This document shows, one piece after another, positions 1 through 5,864 of a stretch of DNA of 5,864 bases (its first letter is position 1; every line of letters begins with the position of its first letter). This DNA is from Candidatus Cloacimonadota bacterium (lineage in GTDB: Bacteria > Cloacimonadota > Cloacimonadia > Cloacimonadales > TCS61). Below the pieces are notes generated by a model, which saw only the letters and a program-made list of their open reading frames with translations, did no database searches and was not told the origin of the DNA. The DNA lies in contig JAQICU010000228.1 of NCBI GenBank assembly GCA_027858325.1, forward strand, positions 1 to 5,864. Direction: 5' to 3'. A program made the translations under genes and the position numbers.

Positions 1-149
1 TTGTTTATATTTTAATTTGTTATAAAGATTTCAAGAATATTAATTCTTAATGTTTGGAGATGATTGAATTCTCAAAATTATCCAGTATCTTCCTTTCTGT
101 TTTCCAGTTTGGAAATACAACTTATACTCTCAGTTTTTTTATTGATGGT
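1..149. other. Left-end flank without a recognisable gene
   Basis: This is the stretch downstream of the transporter stop codon, up to the window edge. All three plus-strand frames entering from the left hit a stop within 50 bases, and no minus-strand ATG lies here to start a gene leaving the window. Two small inverted repeats are visible: AAGAAT/ATTCTT around a 4-base loop (33-48) and TTTCCA/TGGAAA around a 3-base loop (101-115). Neither is followed by a T-run on the minus strand, so neither is a convincing intrinsic terminator for the cluster. A GGAG at 56-59 precedes plus-strand start codons, but the resulting frames run antisense into the transporter gene and look accidental. Confidence 0.5.
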
Positions 150-1064
150 TCAGTTGTTAGAATCATGTTTGCTTCCAATTCTGTTTTGGAGAATAATACC
201 ACTTACTATAAAGATAACGCCGACAATACTTGAGAGTAAGATCCTTTCCTTGATAACAGCTCTTATAACGATCAAGGAGAGAAAAGGTGTGAGATAGATC
301 AAATTATTAACTTGTGCTGTTGTACGTGAGTATTTCAGGGCTTTTATCCAGATCACAAAGGTTATTCCCATTTCAAATAAACCTATGTAGATCGCTCCAA
401 GAATTCCGGATAAAGGAGGTAATGAAAGATTCGGGTAGAGGAGGATGAATGAGTAGATACTGCCAAAAGTAAAACTCAAGAAGAGACTGATGACTTCATC
501 TCTTCTATTCCTGACATTAATTATGAAGAAAAGTGCCCAGATAATTGAGCTCGAAAGTGCTAAGAAAACTCCGTAAGGTTCATCAATTCTTAAGTTGAAG
601 AGCCTTCCTTTGGTTGATATCAATAAAACACCGAAGAAGCTGATAAATATCGCGAGTAAACTTTTTAGTGAAATTTTCTGCTTAAGTAATGGTATTGAGA
701 GAATAACTATCATGATAGGCCAGATAAAATTTAATGGTTGCGCGATTTGAGCAGGTAATAAAGTATATGCTTTGAAAAGGATTATGTAGTAAAAAAATGG
801 ATTCATGAAACCCAAAATGGCTGAATTTAATATTTCGTTCCTTCCTGATTTGAACAAACTCTTAATTTTTCTTTGGAAAAGAATTATAACGAATAACGCT
901 ATTGAAGCTGTAAGAGATGCATAAAATAATGTCTCGATTGTGTTCAAATACCTTAATGTTATTTTAAATGATGTGGATGCTGTAGACCAGAATAAAACGG
1001 CGATTGCTGCAAAAATATATGCTTTATTTTGGTTTATTATGTTTTTATTCTTCTTATTTTCCAA
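150..1064 (-). CDS. EamA/DMT-family transporter, 10 predicted membrane segments
   Basis: This is an integral membrane protein of the drug/metabolite transporter superfamily (EamA, RhaT/YdcZ-like), whose members move small metabolites across the inner membrane. The 304 residues fit the family's usual length of about 300. I see ten hydrophobic segments, near 14-34, 44-63, 79-99, 107-127, 133-151, 164-183, 190-210, 217-240, 254-271 and 277-293. The two EamA halves show as an internal repeat: a Lys-Ala motif then Ala-Gln and a proline-ended helix at 98-116, echoed at 241-260. A glutamate before the last helix (E273) is also typical. No ATG is available; the start is TTG at 1062-1064. AAAGG at 1076-1080 lies 11 bases upstream of it, and an ATT at 1068-1070 has better spacing but is a rare start. 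It is the last gene of the cluster, 36 bases after the phosphodiesterase. Family is secure; substrate and direction cannot be told. Confidence 0.93.
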   Translation of the reverse strand: MENKKNKNIINQNKAYIFAAIAVLFWSTASTSFKITLRYLNTIETLFYASLTASIALFVIILFQRKIKSLFKSGRNEILNSAILGFMNPFFYYIILFKAYTLLPAQIAQPLNFIWPIMIVILSIPLLKQKISLKSLLAIFISFFGVLLISTKGRLFNLRIDEPYGVFLALSSSIIWALFFIINVRNRRDEVISLFLSFTFGSIYSFILLYPNLSLPPLSGILGAIYIGLFEMGITFVIWIKALKYSRTTAQVNNLIYLTPFLSLIVIRAVIKERILLSSIVGVIFIVSGIILQNRIGSKHDSNN

Positions 1065-1100
1065 ATGAATTGCAACCTTTACATTTATACTATTTTCATA

Positions 1101-2279
1101 TTAAGTATCAATTTCTATTAGCGGAACAAGCATTTCATCTTCTGTAAGTCCGGCATGATGTGCATAAAATTCTTTTTTCCATTTTCCATTCTGCATATAG
1201 ATAGATTTCATAGCCGCATTGGAGATCGCAATTGCTAAATAATCACCGACGAAGTCATCAATTTTGGGATGCATCTTACCTTTTCCGAGAAACTTATGTT
1301 TTAGAAATTCTTCGCGATCGAATAGTAAAAATTTATCTTCATATTTTTGGAATGCCTTTTCAAATTGCTTCATTTTATGTTTCTTAACAAAGAAACTGAT
1401 AAATCTTGGTTCCGGGAATGTAGGCATGATCATGCTATCGAAAAGTTTTTTATCCTCATTAACATAGAAATACTTATCAACATCAATTAGTCCATGGTCA
1501 GCAGAGACCAATATTGTTGTATCGGTTCCTGCTAATTGCGAACTCAATTTCTTAAGATATGAATCTGTTTTCTGGATGAATTTGTCAACTTCATCTGCAT
1601 ATACGCCATGATGATGTTCAATTTTATCAGGAGAAGAAGAATAAACATAGATAAGTTTTCTGCCAGAACTTTTTTTTGACGTCAATTTGTTTAGTGTCTT
1701 ATAAAGATGTTCATGATCGGAATAGGGTATGATCTCGGCAGTACCTGAATTTCTGATGACATTTGGACTCTGACTCAATTCTTCATGGGTAAGATAAAAT
1801 TGTTGAACATCAACGGTTGTATCTGATATTTTATTGAAGATGTTGTCTGCTCCAACATAATCTATAACGTTATATTTTTTAGCATTTTGTGTTTTATAAG
1901 TAATTGAATCCCAGTTTGGAAGATAATCGATGTTTTTTGCAAATTCTTTAAAATATAGAGTCCAGCCGATAGCTCCATGTTCCCATGGGGTTTTCCCTGT
2001 TATCAGGCTGGTTATTGCAGCGCTCGTAGTAGATGGGAATACTGAGGTAATAGGGGAGATGAAATTCTTATTTAGGAAAGTGGTTGAAGAAGGGAATTTG
2101 GTAAGCAAGTTCATTCCGAAACCATCAAGAATGATAAGAATGATATTCTTTTTTATTTTAAGATTTATTGCATCAAGCTGTTCCAAAGGTGGATGATCGG
2201 TTTTAACATCATAAGCTTTTAAGATGGAGGAGACCAGATTTACGATCGAGTTTTTATAATCAGGATAAACAATATTCAT
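1101..2279 (-). CDS. Alkaline-phosphatase-superfamily protein (type I phosphodiesterase/nucleotide pyrophosphatase-like)
   Basis: This is a two-metal hydrolase of phosphate monoesters or diesters, 392 residues, with no signal peptide or membrane segment, so probably cytoplasmic. All expected active-site elements can be seen: the first metal aspartate in LDGFG (D52); the nucleophile region FPSTTS with T85 the likely nucleophile by alignment with nucleotide pyrophosphatases; D218 and H222 in DKIEHHHG; D261 and H262 in SADHG; and H375 in HHAGL near the C-terminus. The N-terminal MNIVYPDY block, before the core strand at 45-52, resembles a clostridial-type subfamily as I recall it, and supports the ATG at 2277-2279. 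There is no clear SD before it. The start lies 3 bases after the stop of the upstream gene, which suggests translational coupling. The enzyme looks intact. The substrate (nucleotide, phospholipid or glycerophosphodiester, or other) is not readable from the motifs. Confidence 0.92.
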   Translation of the reverse strand: MNIVYPDYKNSIVNLVSSILKAYDVKTDHPPLEQLDAINLKIKKNIILIILDGFGMNLLTKFPSSTTFLNKNFISPITSVFPSTTSAAITSLITGKTPWEHGAIGWTLYFKEFAKNIDYLPNWDSITYKTQNAKKYNVIDYVGADNIFNKISDTTVDVQQFYLTHEELSQSPNVIRNSGTAEIIPYSDHEHLYKTLNKLTSKKSSGRKLIYVYSSSPDKIEHHHGVYADEVDKFIQKTDSYLKKLSSQLAGTDTTILVSADHGLIDVDKYFYVNEDKKLFDSMIMPTFPEPRFISFFVKKHKMKQFEKAFQKYEDKFLLFDREEFLKHKFLGKGKMHPKIDDFVGDYLAIAISNAAMKSIYMQNGKWKKEFYAHHAGLTEDEMLVPLIEIDT

Positions 2280-2282
2280 ATT

Positions 2283-2924
2283 CTATTTATAAACATTTGT
2301 ATCTATTCTTACACTGGTTACATACATGATCTCACATGAACCGTCTCCTGTATCGGTTCTAGATTGGCTTGATCTCCAACTGACATTATCATCTTTGAAT
2401 TTCCCTGAGATATTTACAAGAAAACCTTCTAAAACAATTATATCATTTTTTTTAACGAACAACACTGCTTTGCGAATATTATCATTAGCCGGAATTATGT
2501 GGTGATTAGAAGAATGCGTAGAAATATATTTTTGGGTAATTGCACACTCGTTATCAAATTTGTATCTGTACCACCGCATAGTTTGTCTTACTTTAATGTG
2601 CTTAAAATTTATGGGTTTAGAAACATCCCCCCAACCCAGGGCAAGGTCTATAGGGGAAATGATCGATGTCCAATCTGTAACATATCTTTTTTTACTAAGA
2701 ACAACAACCGATGCCTTATATTGGGCAAAAGGTTTTATCACTATATCTAATCCTTTTGATTTAATAGGAAAAATATATTGGTCTAATAATGGATATTGTT
2801 GAGGGTTTTGAGAAGTATCAATTGTTATATAATTCTCTTCCGAAACAACTGGTCGCATTATGTAAAAATAGCCCAATGTAGAAAAAACAGCAATCAAAAG
2901 AAATATTACTATTAGTTTGATCAT
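2283..2924 (-). CDS. Membrane-anchored protein of unknown function
   Basis: I cannot name this 213-residue protein. An uncleaved hydrophobic segment at about 3-22 follows a short Met-Ile-Lys start and is followed by Arg-24. It probably anchors the protein in the inner membrane with the rest outside the cytoplasm; a signal peptide is less likely because no clear cleavage site follows. Blocks that look conserved are SPIDLALGWGDVS (90-102), RWYRYKF (117-123), SSNHHIIPAN (138-147), a strand-like IVLEGFLVNI (163-172) and a C-terminal WRSSQSRTDTGDGSCE block (183-198). I recall similar blocks in uncharacterised proteins of other bacteria, but cannot verify this here. C127 and C197 are the only cysteines and could form a disulfide outside the cell. 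GAGG lies 4 bases before the ATG. The gene starts 11 bases after the ligase and ends 3 bases before the phosphodiesterase, so it is probably co-expressed with both. Confidence 0.85.
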   Translation of the reverse strand: MIKLIVIFLLIAVFSTLGYFYIMRPVVSEENYITIDTSQNPQQYPLLDQYIFPIKSKGLDIVIKPFAQYKASVVVLSKKRYVTDWTSIISPIDLALGWGDVSKPINFKHIKVRQTMRWYRYKFDNECAITQKYISTHSSNHHIIPANDNIRKAVLFVKKNDIIVLEGFLVNISGKFKDDNVSWRSSQSRTDTGDGSCEIMYVTSVRIDTNVYK

Positions 2925-2935
2925 CTTACCTCTGT

Positions 2936-4585
2936 TTATGAGTAGAGGAACCTTTTTATGCTTTTCTTGGGTGTTTTTTCAAATTCCTCTGGAAATATTT
3001 CGATCTTGGAGATAGCCATATAGGCAGGGAACATTCTGTTCATCGTAAGCTTGTTATCTTCCATGATCGCTTGCAAGTCTTTTTCACTGACTTTGTTCGC
3101 ATCAACGGCTTCCATATCGGGATAAACAAGTGCGATCAATATATTATCTTTGAAGATCACGATAGATTCTTGAATATAAGGCAGATTGTTCAATCTAGCT
3201 TCCAGTTCTTCCGGGTAGATATTTTTACCGGAAGGACCCAGGATCATACTTTTACTTCTTCCTTTGATGAAGATGAAATTATCTTTATCCATCACTCCCA
3301 GATCACCTGTATGAAGCCAGCCATCATCATCTATTGCTTCTTTGGTGGCTTCTGTATTCTTGTAATAACCGTACATTACATTTTCACCTTTTACAAGGAT
3401 TTCACCAACCGAATTTTCCGGATCACCCGAATCTATCCTTGCATCCATATTATCTACAACCCTGCCACAAGAACTGGCTTTAAAGTTTTCCCAACCTGCA
3501 TAACTAATGAGCGGACCACATTCCGTCATGCCATAACCAACTGTATAACGAAATTTTATAGCTCGTAAAAAATGCTCAACTTCTTCGTTCAAAGGTGCTC
3601 CACCCAAAACGATTTCACGGAAATTTCCACCAAAAAATTCCGTCAGTGATGCATTTACTTTGGCATATATTTTCTTTCTCATCATTGGAATTTTAAGAAG
3701 CAATTTCATAATTGGTTTATCAAGTTTAGGTTTGACCTTCTTCTTGAAGATCTTTTCGATTACCAGTGGAACAGACAATATAAGCCGTGGATGAATCTCC
3801 CCGAAGGCTTTGATCAAAACTTTTGGAGAAGGTGTTTTTCCCAGGAAGGTTATATGACAACCATTGGCAAAGGGGAAGAGGAATTCAAATACACACCCGA
3901 AAACATGCGCAATAGGCAGGAAGGAAACGATAGTATCACCAGGTTCCAAAGGCATATTAGCTTGAGCAAAAAGAATATTTGAGATCAAGCTATTGTTTGG
4001 CAGCATCACACCTTTGGAAAATCCTGTTGTGCCGGAAGTATAGATGATAGCTGCCAATTCTTTATTTTCAGTTTTTTTGAAATTGATCATCTCCGGGGAA
4101 AGGTTTCCATCATAGCTCTCTAGATATTTTGTCTTGGATTCTTCTATTATGTGTTGTGCATTTTTCTTTTTTCCAAAAAGGAGAGAAAAATTCTTAAGTG
4201 AAATCACAGCTTCTAAGTCTAGCATATTAGATTCATCCAAATCTTCGTAAATTTCGTCTGCCGCAAATAGCAACTTCGATTCGGAATGATTTACAATATG
4301 ATGAACATCAGCTGATTTAAAATCGGGGAGAATAGGCACAATAACGGCGCCATAAGTTACAGCGTCTAAATAGGTAATAGCCCAATTAACAGAGTTTTTC
4401 CCAAGTAATGCGATTTTTCCCTCACTTTTCAATCCGATCTTTTCAAAGAAATAATGTAGAAAAATAATTCGATCTGCTACCTGTGCATAGCTATGGTCTT
4501 CCTCTTTATAATTTGTGAAAGCAGGAAGCATCCAATTTTGTTTTAGGCTATCTTCAAACAAAGAAACTAGATTTTTTTTTATCAT
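2936..4585 (-). CDS. AMP-dependent acyl-CoA synthetase (long-chain fatty acid-CoA ligase type)
   Basis: This enzyme of the ANL (adenylate-forming) superfamily is expected to activate a carboxylic acid, probably a fatty acid, with ATP and then load it on CoA or another thiol. The 549 residues cover the full two-domain fold. Motifs in order: the P-loop YTSGTTGFSKG (182-192), the adenine-binding YGMTECGP (351-358), GWLHTGD (422-428) with the ribose-binding aspartate D428, the hinge region KGRSK (441-445), and GKNIYPEE (453-460). The C-terminal block reads EKTPKKSIKRF (536-546). Aligned with the usual TPTxKIKR motif, the catalytic lysine position is S542, with lysines at 540, 541 and 544. There is no membrane helix, so it is cytosolic or peripherally bound. 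The start is supported by AAGGAG 7 bases upstream of the ATG. It is the first gene of the four-gene cluster and looks somewhat less AT-rich than its neighbours. Family is sure; acyl chain and acceptor are inferred. Confidence 0.93.
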   Translation of the reverse strand: MIKKNLVSLFEDSLKQNWMLPAFTNYKEEDHSYAQVADRIIFLHYFFEKIGLKSEGKIALLGKNSVNWAITYLDAVTYGAVIVPILPDFKSADVHHIVNHSESKLLFAADEIYEDLDESNMLDLEAVISLKNFSLLFGKKKNAQHIIEESKTKYLESYDGNLSPEMINFKKTENKELAAIIYTSGTTGFSKGVMLPNNSLISNILFAQANMPLEPGDTIVSFLPIAHVFGCVFEFLFPFANGCHITFLGKTPSPKVLIKAFGEIHPRLILSVPLVIEKIFKKKVKPKLDKPIMKLLLKIPMMRKKIYAKVNASLTEFFGGNFREIVLGGAPLNEEVEHFLRAIKFRYTVGYGMTECGPLISYAGWENFKASSCGRVVDNMDARIDSGDPENSVGEILVKGENVMYGYYKNTEATKEAIDDDGWLHTGDLGVMDKDNFIFIKGRSKSMILGPSGKNIYPEELEARLNNLPYIQESIVIFKDNILIALVYPDMEAVDANKVSEKDLQAIMEDNKLTMNRMFPAYMAISKIEIFPEEFEKTPKKSIKRFLYS

Positions 4586-4592
4586 AATAAAT

Positions 4593-4598
4593 CTCCTT
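4593..4598 (-). promoter_or_regulatory. Ribosome binding site of the acyl-CoA synthetase
   Basis: On the minus strand this reads AAGGAG, a full match to the anti-SD core, 7 bases before the ATG at 4583-4585. It fixes the start of the ligase and shows that this organism uses SD-led initiation, unlike most Bacteroidota. Confidence 0.8.
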
Positions 4599-4620
4599 AA
4601 TCTACAATTAACTACTTAAC

Positions 4621-4649
4621 ATAAAATAAATTTAAATAAAATTAAGCAA
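4621..4649 (-). promoter_or_regulatory. Weak candidate promoter for the four-gene cluster
   Basis: On the minus strand, TTGCTT (4649-4644) and TTTTAT (4626-4621) stand 17 bases apart. They match 3 of 6 and 4 of 6 bases of the sigma-70 consensus and would give a leader of roughly 30 bases before the ligase ATG. The whole gap is so AT-rich that such matches arise easily. The cluster may instead be read through from the peptidase gene, since no terminator is visible between them. Confidence 0.25.
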
Positions 4650-4671
4650 GTTGTTTTTCGTAAACTATGTG

Positions 4672-5382
4672 CTAATAATAATTCTTGCAATAATTTATTA
4701 ATTCGTCTTCCACCTGATGGATATTAAATTCGGTCTCGGCTAAAGAATGAAATGTGTGTCCTTTAACATCTAGTAAGTATGTGATTAAAAGTCTATACTT
4801 TAAATAACTGAATGCAGGAGAAAATGAGTTCGATCCCTCATAAACTTTCTTAATTGTCGCCTTCAAATTCAATCTGCCCTCACCAGAAATGTATTCACAA
4901 TAACCTTCTTTTTTCCAGGTTTCTAACCTTTTGTTCGCTTTTATCCCAATCTCTTTTTCGATGAGTATATGCGTGATCTCATGTGTGATTACACTAGAAA
5001 GAGAGCGTTCATTATCTTCATTTGCATTTCTGTGAACAAGGTTATTCTCTATATCTGTTTTGGAAATAAAAATGTTATTGATAATTGGATAAGTTCCTGC
5101 AAAGGCATCTTTTAGGGAAGGGCTGAATATTGAATATGGTTTAAAATCGGAGCTGATGAATATCTTAAAAGTCAACTTATTATTGTAAATTTCTGAGCAT
5201 CTAAGTTTTTCATCTACCTCATCCAAAATATTATAGATCGCATTATTGATCTCATTATCAGCGAAAATATTAAATTGTTTATAACTGACATGATGTCGGT
5301 AGAAACTCAAATTTGGGAAGAGAATAAAAACAATAAAAACTGTAGCTAAAATAATTATTATATAAAATCCAATATAACGCAT
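4672..5382 (-). CDS. Membrane-anchored putative zinc metallopeptidase (HExxH, gluzincin-like)
   Basis: This 236-residue protein has one hydrophobic segment at about 4-23, followed by a polar domain probably facing the periplasm or exterior. The core motif is VITHEITHIL with H134, E135 and H138. Twenty residues after H138 comes WKKEGYCEYIS, where E159 fits the third zinc ligand, as in the WxxEGxAEY pattern of gluzincins (M1 and MA-type peptidases). A hydrophobic ISKTDIENN segment (106-114) precedes the helix. As I recall, similar small anchored HExxH proteins occur uncharacterised in other bacteria. Peptidase activity is inferred from motifs; the substrate is unknown. The ATG is supported by AGGAG 5 bases upstream (5388-5392). 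The gene ends 86 bases before the ligase and could be transcribed alone or with the cluster. Confidence 0.82.
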   Translation of the reverse strand: MRYIGFYIIIILATVFIVFILFPNLSFYRHHVSYKQFNIFADNEINNAIYNILDEVDEKLRCSEIYNNKLTFKIFISSDFKPYSIFSPSLKDAFAGTYPIINNIFISKTDIENNLVHRNANEDNERSLSSVITHEITHILIEKEIGIKANKRLETWKKEGYCEYISGEGRLNLKATIKKVYEGSNSFSPAFSYLKYRLLITYLLDVKGHTFHSLAETEFNIHQVEDELINYCKNYY

Positions 5383-5431
5383 TAGCTCTCCTAATAAAAT
5401 AACAATTAATTGCTCAATGATTTTGTAAAGT

Positions 5432-5437
5432 ATTATA
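5432..5437 (-). promoter_or_regulatory. Candidate -10 box for the peptidase-like gene
   Basis: The minus strand reads TATAAT, an exact consensus -10, about 50 bases before the ATG. The nearest -35-like hexamer, TTTACA (5456-5451), is only 13 bases away, which is too close for a standard sigma-70 pair; nothing better sits at 16-18 bases. The position in the intergenic gap, upstream of the SD, is right for a promoter, so I list it with low confidence. Confidence 0.35.
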
Positions 5438-5539
5438 TGGATTAGGAAAGTGTAAAATTGATCTGGAACAATAATTGAACATCTAAAGCAATTTATTAAT
5501 ACAAATAGGAATTGATTCGATGTTAGCTATATTAGAAGA

Positions 5540-5579
5540 GATCCCTCAACATATCCAGATTATGCGAGGGATCCTTTTT
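5540..5579. terminator. Hairpin with T-run, possible bidirectional terminator
   Basis: GATCCCTC (5540-5547) pairs perfectly with GAGGGATC (5566-5573) around an 18-base loop. On the plus strand the stem is followed by one C and five T, the shape of an intrinsic terminator. On the minus strand, the direction of all genes here, it is followed only by a TCTTCTAAT stretch, but G-U and A-U pairs can lengthen the stem there. It lies 31 bases past the stop of the right-end gene, so ending that transcript is the simplest role. The large loop lowers confidence. Confidence 0.45.
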
Positions 5580-5603
5580 GCACTAGGGAGGAATATTGTG
5601 CAA
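5578..5603. repeat. Second inverted repeat just after the upstream stop codon
   Basis: TTGCAC (5578-5583) pairs with GTGCAA (5598-5603) around a 14-base loop. It starts one base past the TAA of the right-end gene and shares the T-run with the neighbouring hairpin. In the minus-strand transcript it would be the first of two successive stems after the coding region, perhaps protecting the 3' end or helping termination. Confidence 0.4.
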
Positions 5604-5604
5604 T

Positions 5605-5864
5605 TTATCTATTTGATAATCTTCTAATATTACTTAAAACCTTATTTGGAAGATTCTCATATCGAATATTCCCTTTTGTAAATATATCTCCAATAAAAGT
5701 GTCTTTAGGTACATTAATAATATAATCGATCCTGGCGCGGTTATCCTTAGAAATATTAACTGTTTCAATAACTAATCCATTCAATGTATTGAGCGTCATA
5801 TGGATACAATCTAAATCACAGATATTTCTAAAAACCTTTTTAACTGCGGTGATCTTTACATAGT
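5605..5864 (-). CDS. 3' end of an unrecognised gene, cut by the window edge
   Basis: The reading frame ends in TAA at 5605-5607 and stays open to the last base of the window, giving at least 86 residues. An internal ATG at 5797-5799 would give a 64-residue product, but 21 further sense codons precede it without a stop and no good SD stands before it. The true start is therefore probably outside the window. The visible tail has no membrane helix. It alternates hydrophobic and charged residues in a strand-like pattern (for example NGLVIETVNIS and ARIDYIINVP) and ends in a basic stretch, NIRRLSNR. I do not recognise the family. Whether it belongs with the downstream peptidase gene is doubtful, given the hairpins between them. 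Confidence 0.55.
   Translation of the reverse strand, partial: YVKITAVKKVFRNICDLDCIHMTLNTLNGLVIETVNISKDNRARIDYIINVPKDTFIGDIFTKGNIRYENLPNKVLSNIRRLSNR

Larger units (their letters stand above)
150..4585 (-). other. Probable four-gene operon: ligase, unknown, phosphodiesterase, transporter
   Basis: Four consecutive minus-strand genes are separated by 11, 3 and 36 bases, with no terminator-like hairpin or room for a promoter between them. The first has a strong SD, the third none, which fits coupled translation. Joint transcription is well supported by spacing. A joint pathway, such as acyl or phospho-compound turnover with transport, is inference only. Confidence 0.7.
5383..5604. other. Intergenic region with hairpins and a candidate promoter
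   Basis: These 222 bases separate the unrecognised right-end gene from the peptidase-like gene. I see the SD (5388-5392), the TATAAT (5432-5437) and two inverted repeats next to the upstream gene's stop codon (5540-5603). The middle, about 5457-5530, is AT-rich without clear structure. On the plus strand TTGAAC (5475-5480) and TAATAC (5497-5502) stand 16 bases apart, a mediocre promoter match that could in principle drive a short RNA ending at the T-run. I see no tRNA-like or riboswitch-like fold. Confidence 0.4.

Noticed and set aside
101..115. Short perfect inverted repeat after the transporter, considered as the operon terminator
   Set aside because: The 6-base AT-rich stem is not followed by a T-run on the minus strand.
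60..297. Plus-strand reading frames starting at ATG 60 (57 residues) or TTG 64 (77 residues) behind GGAG
   Set aside because: They run antisense into the well-supported transporter gene; the GGAG directly abuts the ATG, and the hydrophobic translation is what the complement of a membrane-protein gene tends to give.
1930..2196. 88-codon plus-strand open frame
   Set aside because: It is antisense to the catalytic N-terminal part of the phosphodiesterase and has no recognisable content.
2499..2802. Two overlapping plus-strand open frames of about 80 codons
   Set aside because: Both are antisense to the unknown anchored protein, whose motif-like blocks, SD and tight spacing mark the minus strand as coding.
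3071..3568. 165-codon plus-strand open frame
   Set aside because: It lies wholly antisense to conserved motifs of the acyl-CoA synthetase and has no recognisable domain.
5520..5627. 35-residue plus-strand open frame beginning MLAILEEIPQ, with AGGA 9 bases upstream
   Set aside because: It passes straight through both hairpins and overlaps the end of the right-end gene; the hairpin reading explains the region better, and the peptide resembles nothing I know.
1..5864. Search by eye for CRISPR repeats, tRNA genes, transposase genes, attachment sites and defence or phage genes
   Set aside because: No regularly spaced repeats, cloverleaf, transposase motifs or terminal repeats were found; the content is ordinary metabolic and membrane genes.

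Overview
The window comes from an AT-rich bacterial genome. It carries six genes, all on the minus strand, so transcription runs from right to left. There are no rRNA or tRNA genes, insertion sequences, CRISPR arrays or phage genes. Clear Shine-Dalgarno sequences (AAGGAG before the ligase, AGGAG before the protease-like gene) point to an ordinary SD-using bacterium. Protein style and base composition would fit an anaerobic or candidate-phylum lineage near the Bacteroidota, Cloacimonadota or Marinimicrobia. This is an impression, not a placement.

Layout in transcription order: (1) the 3' end of an unrecognised gene cut by the right edge (5864-5605); (2) a 222-base intergenic stretch with two inverted repeats and a candidate -10 box; (3) a membrane-anchored putative zinc metallopeptidase with HEITH and a downstream glutamate (5382-4672); (4) an 86-base AT-rich gap with a good SD and a weak promoter candidate; (5) a tight four-gene cluster: an AMP-dependent acyl-CoA synthetase (4585-2936), a membrane-anchored protein of unknown function (2924-2283), a soluble alkaline-phosphatase-superfamily phosphodiesterase (2279-1101) and an EamA/DMT transporter (1064-150); (6) 149 bases at the left end without a recognisable gene.

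Gaps inside the cluster are 11, 3 and 36 bases, so the four genes are very probably co-transcribed. Together they give an acyl (or other carboxylate) activating enzyme, an anchored extracytoplasmic protein, a phosphate- or phosphodiester-cleaving enzyme and a small-molecule exporter or importer. That mix would suit lipid, envelope or metabolite handling, but no substrate can be read from the sequence and a shared pathway is only a hypothesis. I see no clear sign of a defence system or other elaborate new machinery. The items most worth following are the two anchored proteins of unknown role, the ligase whose usual C-terminal catalytic lysine position holds a serine, and the hairpins between 5540 and 5603, whose T-run faces the strand without genes.
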